From: Shewanella sp.
GTDB lineage: Bacteria > Pseudomonadota > Gammaproteobacteria > Enterobacterales > Shewanellaceae
DNA: 63,575 nucleotides
Reading direction: 5' to 3'
Assembly (NCBI GenBank): GCA_021462625.1
Contig: JAJNAU010000002.1
Coordinates: forward strand, 1 to 63,575
Part shown: piece by piece, positions 63,467 through 63,575 of the stretch
Numbering within the stretch: position 1 is the first letter of the stretch
Layout: each line of letters opens with the position of its first letter
Notes under the pieces: generated by a model
What the model was told of the DNA's origin: nothing
Seen by the model: the letters and a program-made list of their open reading frames with translations, nothing else
The model's database searches: none
Made by a program: the position numbers and the translations under genes

Positions 63467-63575
63467 GGGTCTGTTGACCTTTGGAGATGGTTTTTGCAGC
63501 ACTTTGTCGTTGTTTTATACAAAGCAACGCGATTGTGCTGTAGTTGTTCTACATAAATGAGCGTTAATGCAGTAG
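63467..63575. mobile_element. MITE-like palindromic element, truncated by window end
   Basis: GGGTCTGTTGACCTTT and the next ~90 bases match the left part of the element at 36951-37217 with only a few differences. It is preceded by an inverted copy of the same terminus at 63452-63462 (GGTCAACAGAC), so a hairpin with a 6-base loop is formed at the junction. Confidence 0.85.

Overview
The window is a chromosomal segment of a gammaproteobacterium of the Shewanella type. The clearest marker is a tetraheme NapC/NirT-family cytochrome that closely resembles CymA, the inner-membrane quinol hub of Shewanella anaerobic respiration. A complete menaquinone branch (menD, a fused menH-menC, menE), cytochrome c4, oxygen-independent HemN, an AdiA-type decarboxylase with a PotE-type antiporter, and conserved gammaproteobacterial neighbourhoods (lexA/plsB, rpoH-ftsX-ftsE-ftsY-rsmD-yhhL, hemN-DUF2489-yihI, engB-spf-polA) agree with this. 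No rRNA, CRISPR array or intact insertion sequence is visible. Species assignment is inference.

Layout. 1-566: no convincing gene, some hairpins. 567-1854: MarC-family membrane protein and YfcE phosphodiesterase. 2255-9938: a seven-gene minus-strand chemotaxis operon (STAS, cheY, cheA, cheW, triple-PAS receptor, cheR, cheB). 10283-13988: lexA with two SOS boxes and an overlapping sulA that carries an in-frame amber codon, divergent from plsB. 14083-19847: aromatic amino acid permease, tRNA-Gly(CCC), PotE-like antiporter, and AdiA-like arginine decarboxylase behind a long AT-rich region with tandem repeats. 20038-23918: a dispersed repeat, small membrane protein, DUF4145-Sel1 protein, YciC-like protein and TerB-like protein. 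24302-29312: menD-menHC-menE with overlapping genes. 29588-35169: rpoH, ftsX, ftsE, ftsY, then rsmD and yhhL. 35356-42670: cymA, a DUF2057 protein, a MITE-like element, and a Cu/Ag efflux locus (Cys-rich secreted protein, CusB with several metal-binding motifs, CusA). 42943-50248: RNase T2, a double VOC protein, a decayed transposase, a MerR-methyltransferase fusion, PldB-like lipase and a DUF885 lipoprotein. 50664-57913: add, an apparently inserted glycosyltransferase, hemN, DUF2489, yihI, a zinc-ribbon methyltransferase and cytochrome c4. 58082-63377: engB, Spot 42 RNA, polA and elbB. The right edge enters another copy of the MITE-like element.

How the parts fit. MenD/H/C/E make the menaquinone that CymA oxidises; HemN supplies heme precursor without oxygen and c-type cytochromes consume heme. 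The chemotaxis operon is self-contained apart from motor genes and lacks cheD and cheZ. The decarboxylase and antiporter form a probable acid-resistance or polyamine pair. CusAB lacks an adjacent outer-membrane channel and may use TolC.

No wholly new multi-gene system was found. The most interesting points are: the amber-interrupted sulA with a TTG directly after the stop; the MenH-MenC fusion; the MerR-methyltransferase fusion; a glycosyltransferase flanked by inverted copies of one terminator; a ~230 bp dispersed repeat and a palindromic MITE family; an unannotated Arg-rich mini-ORF before adiA; and a possible small RNA next to Spot 42. Calls come from reading the sequence and remembered family features; no database search was run.
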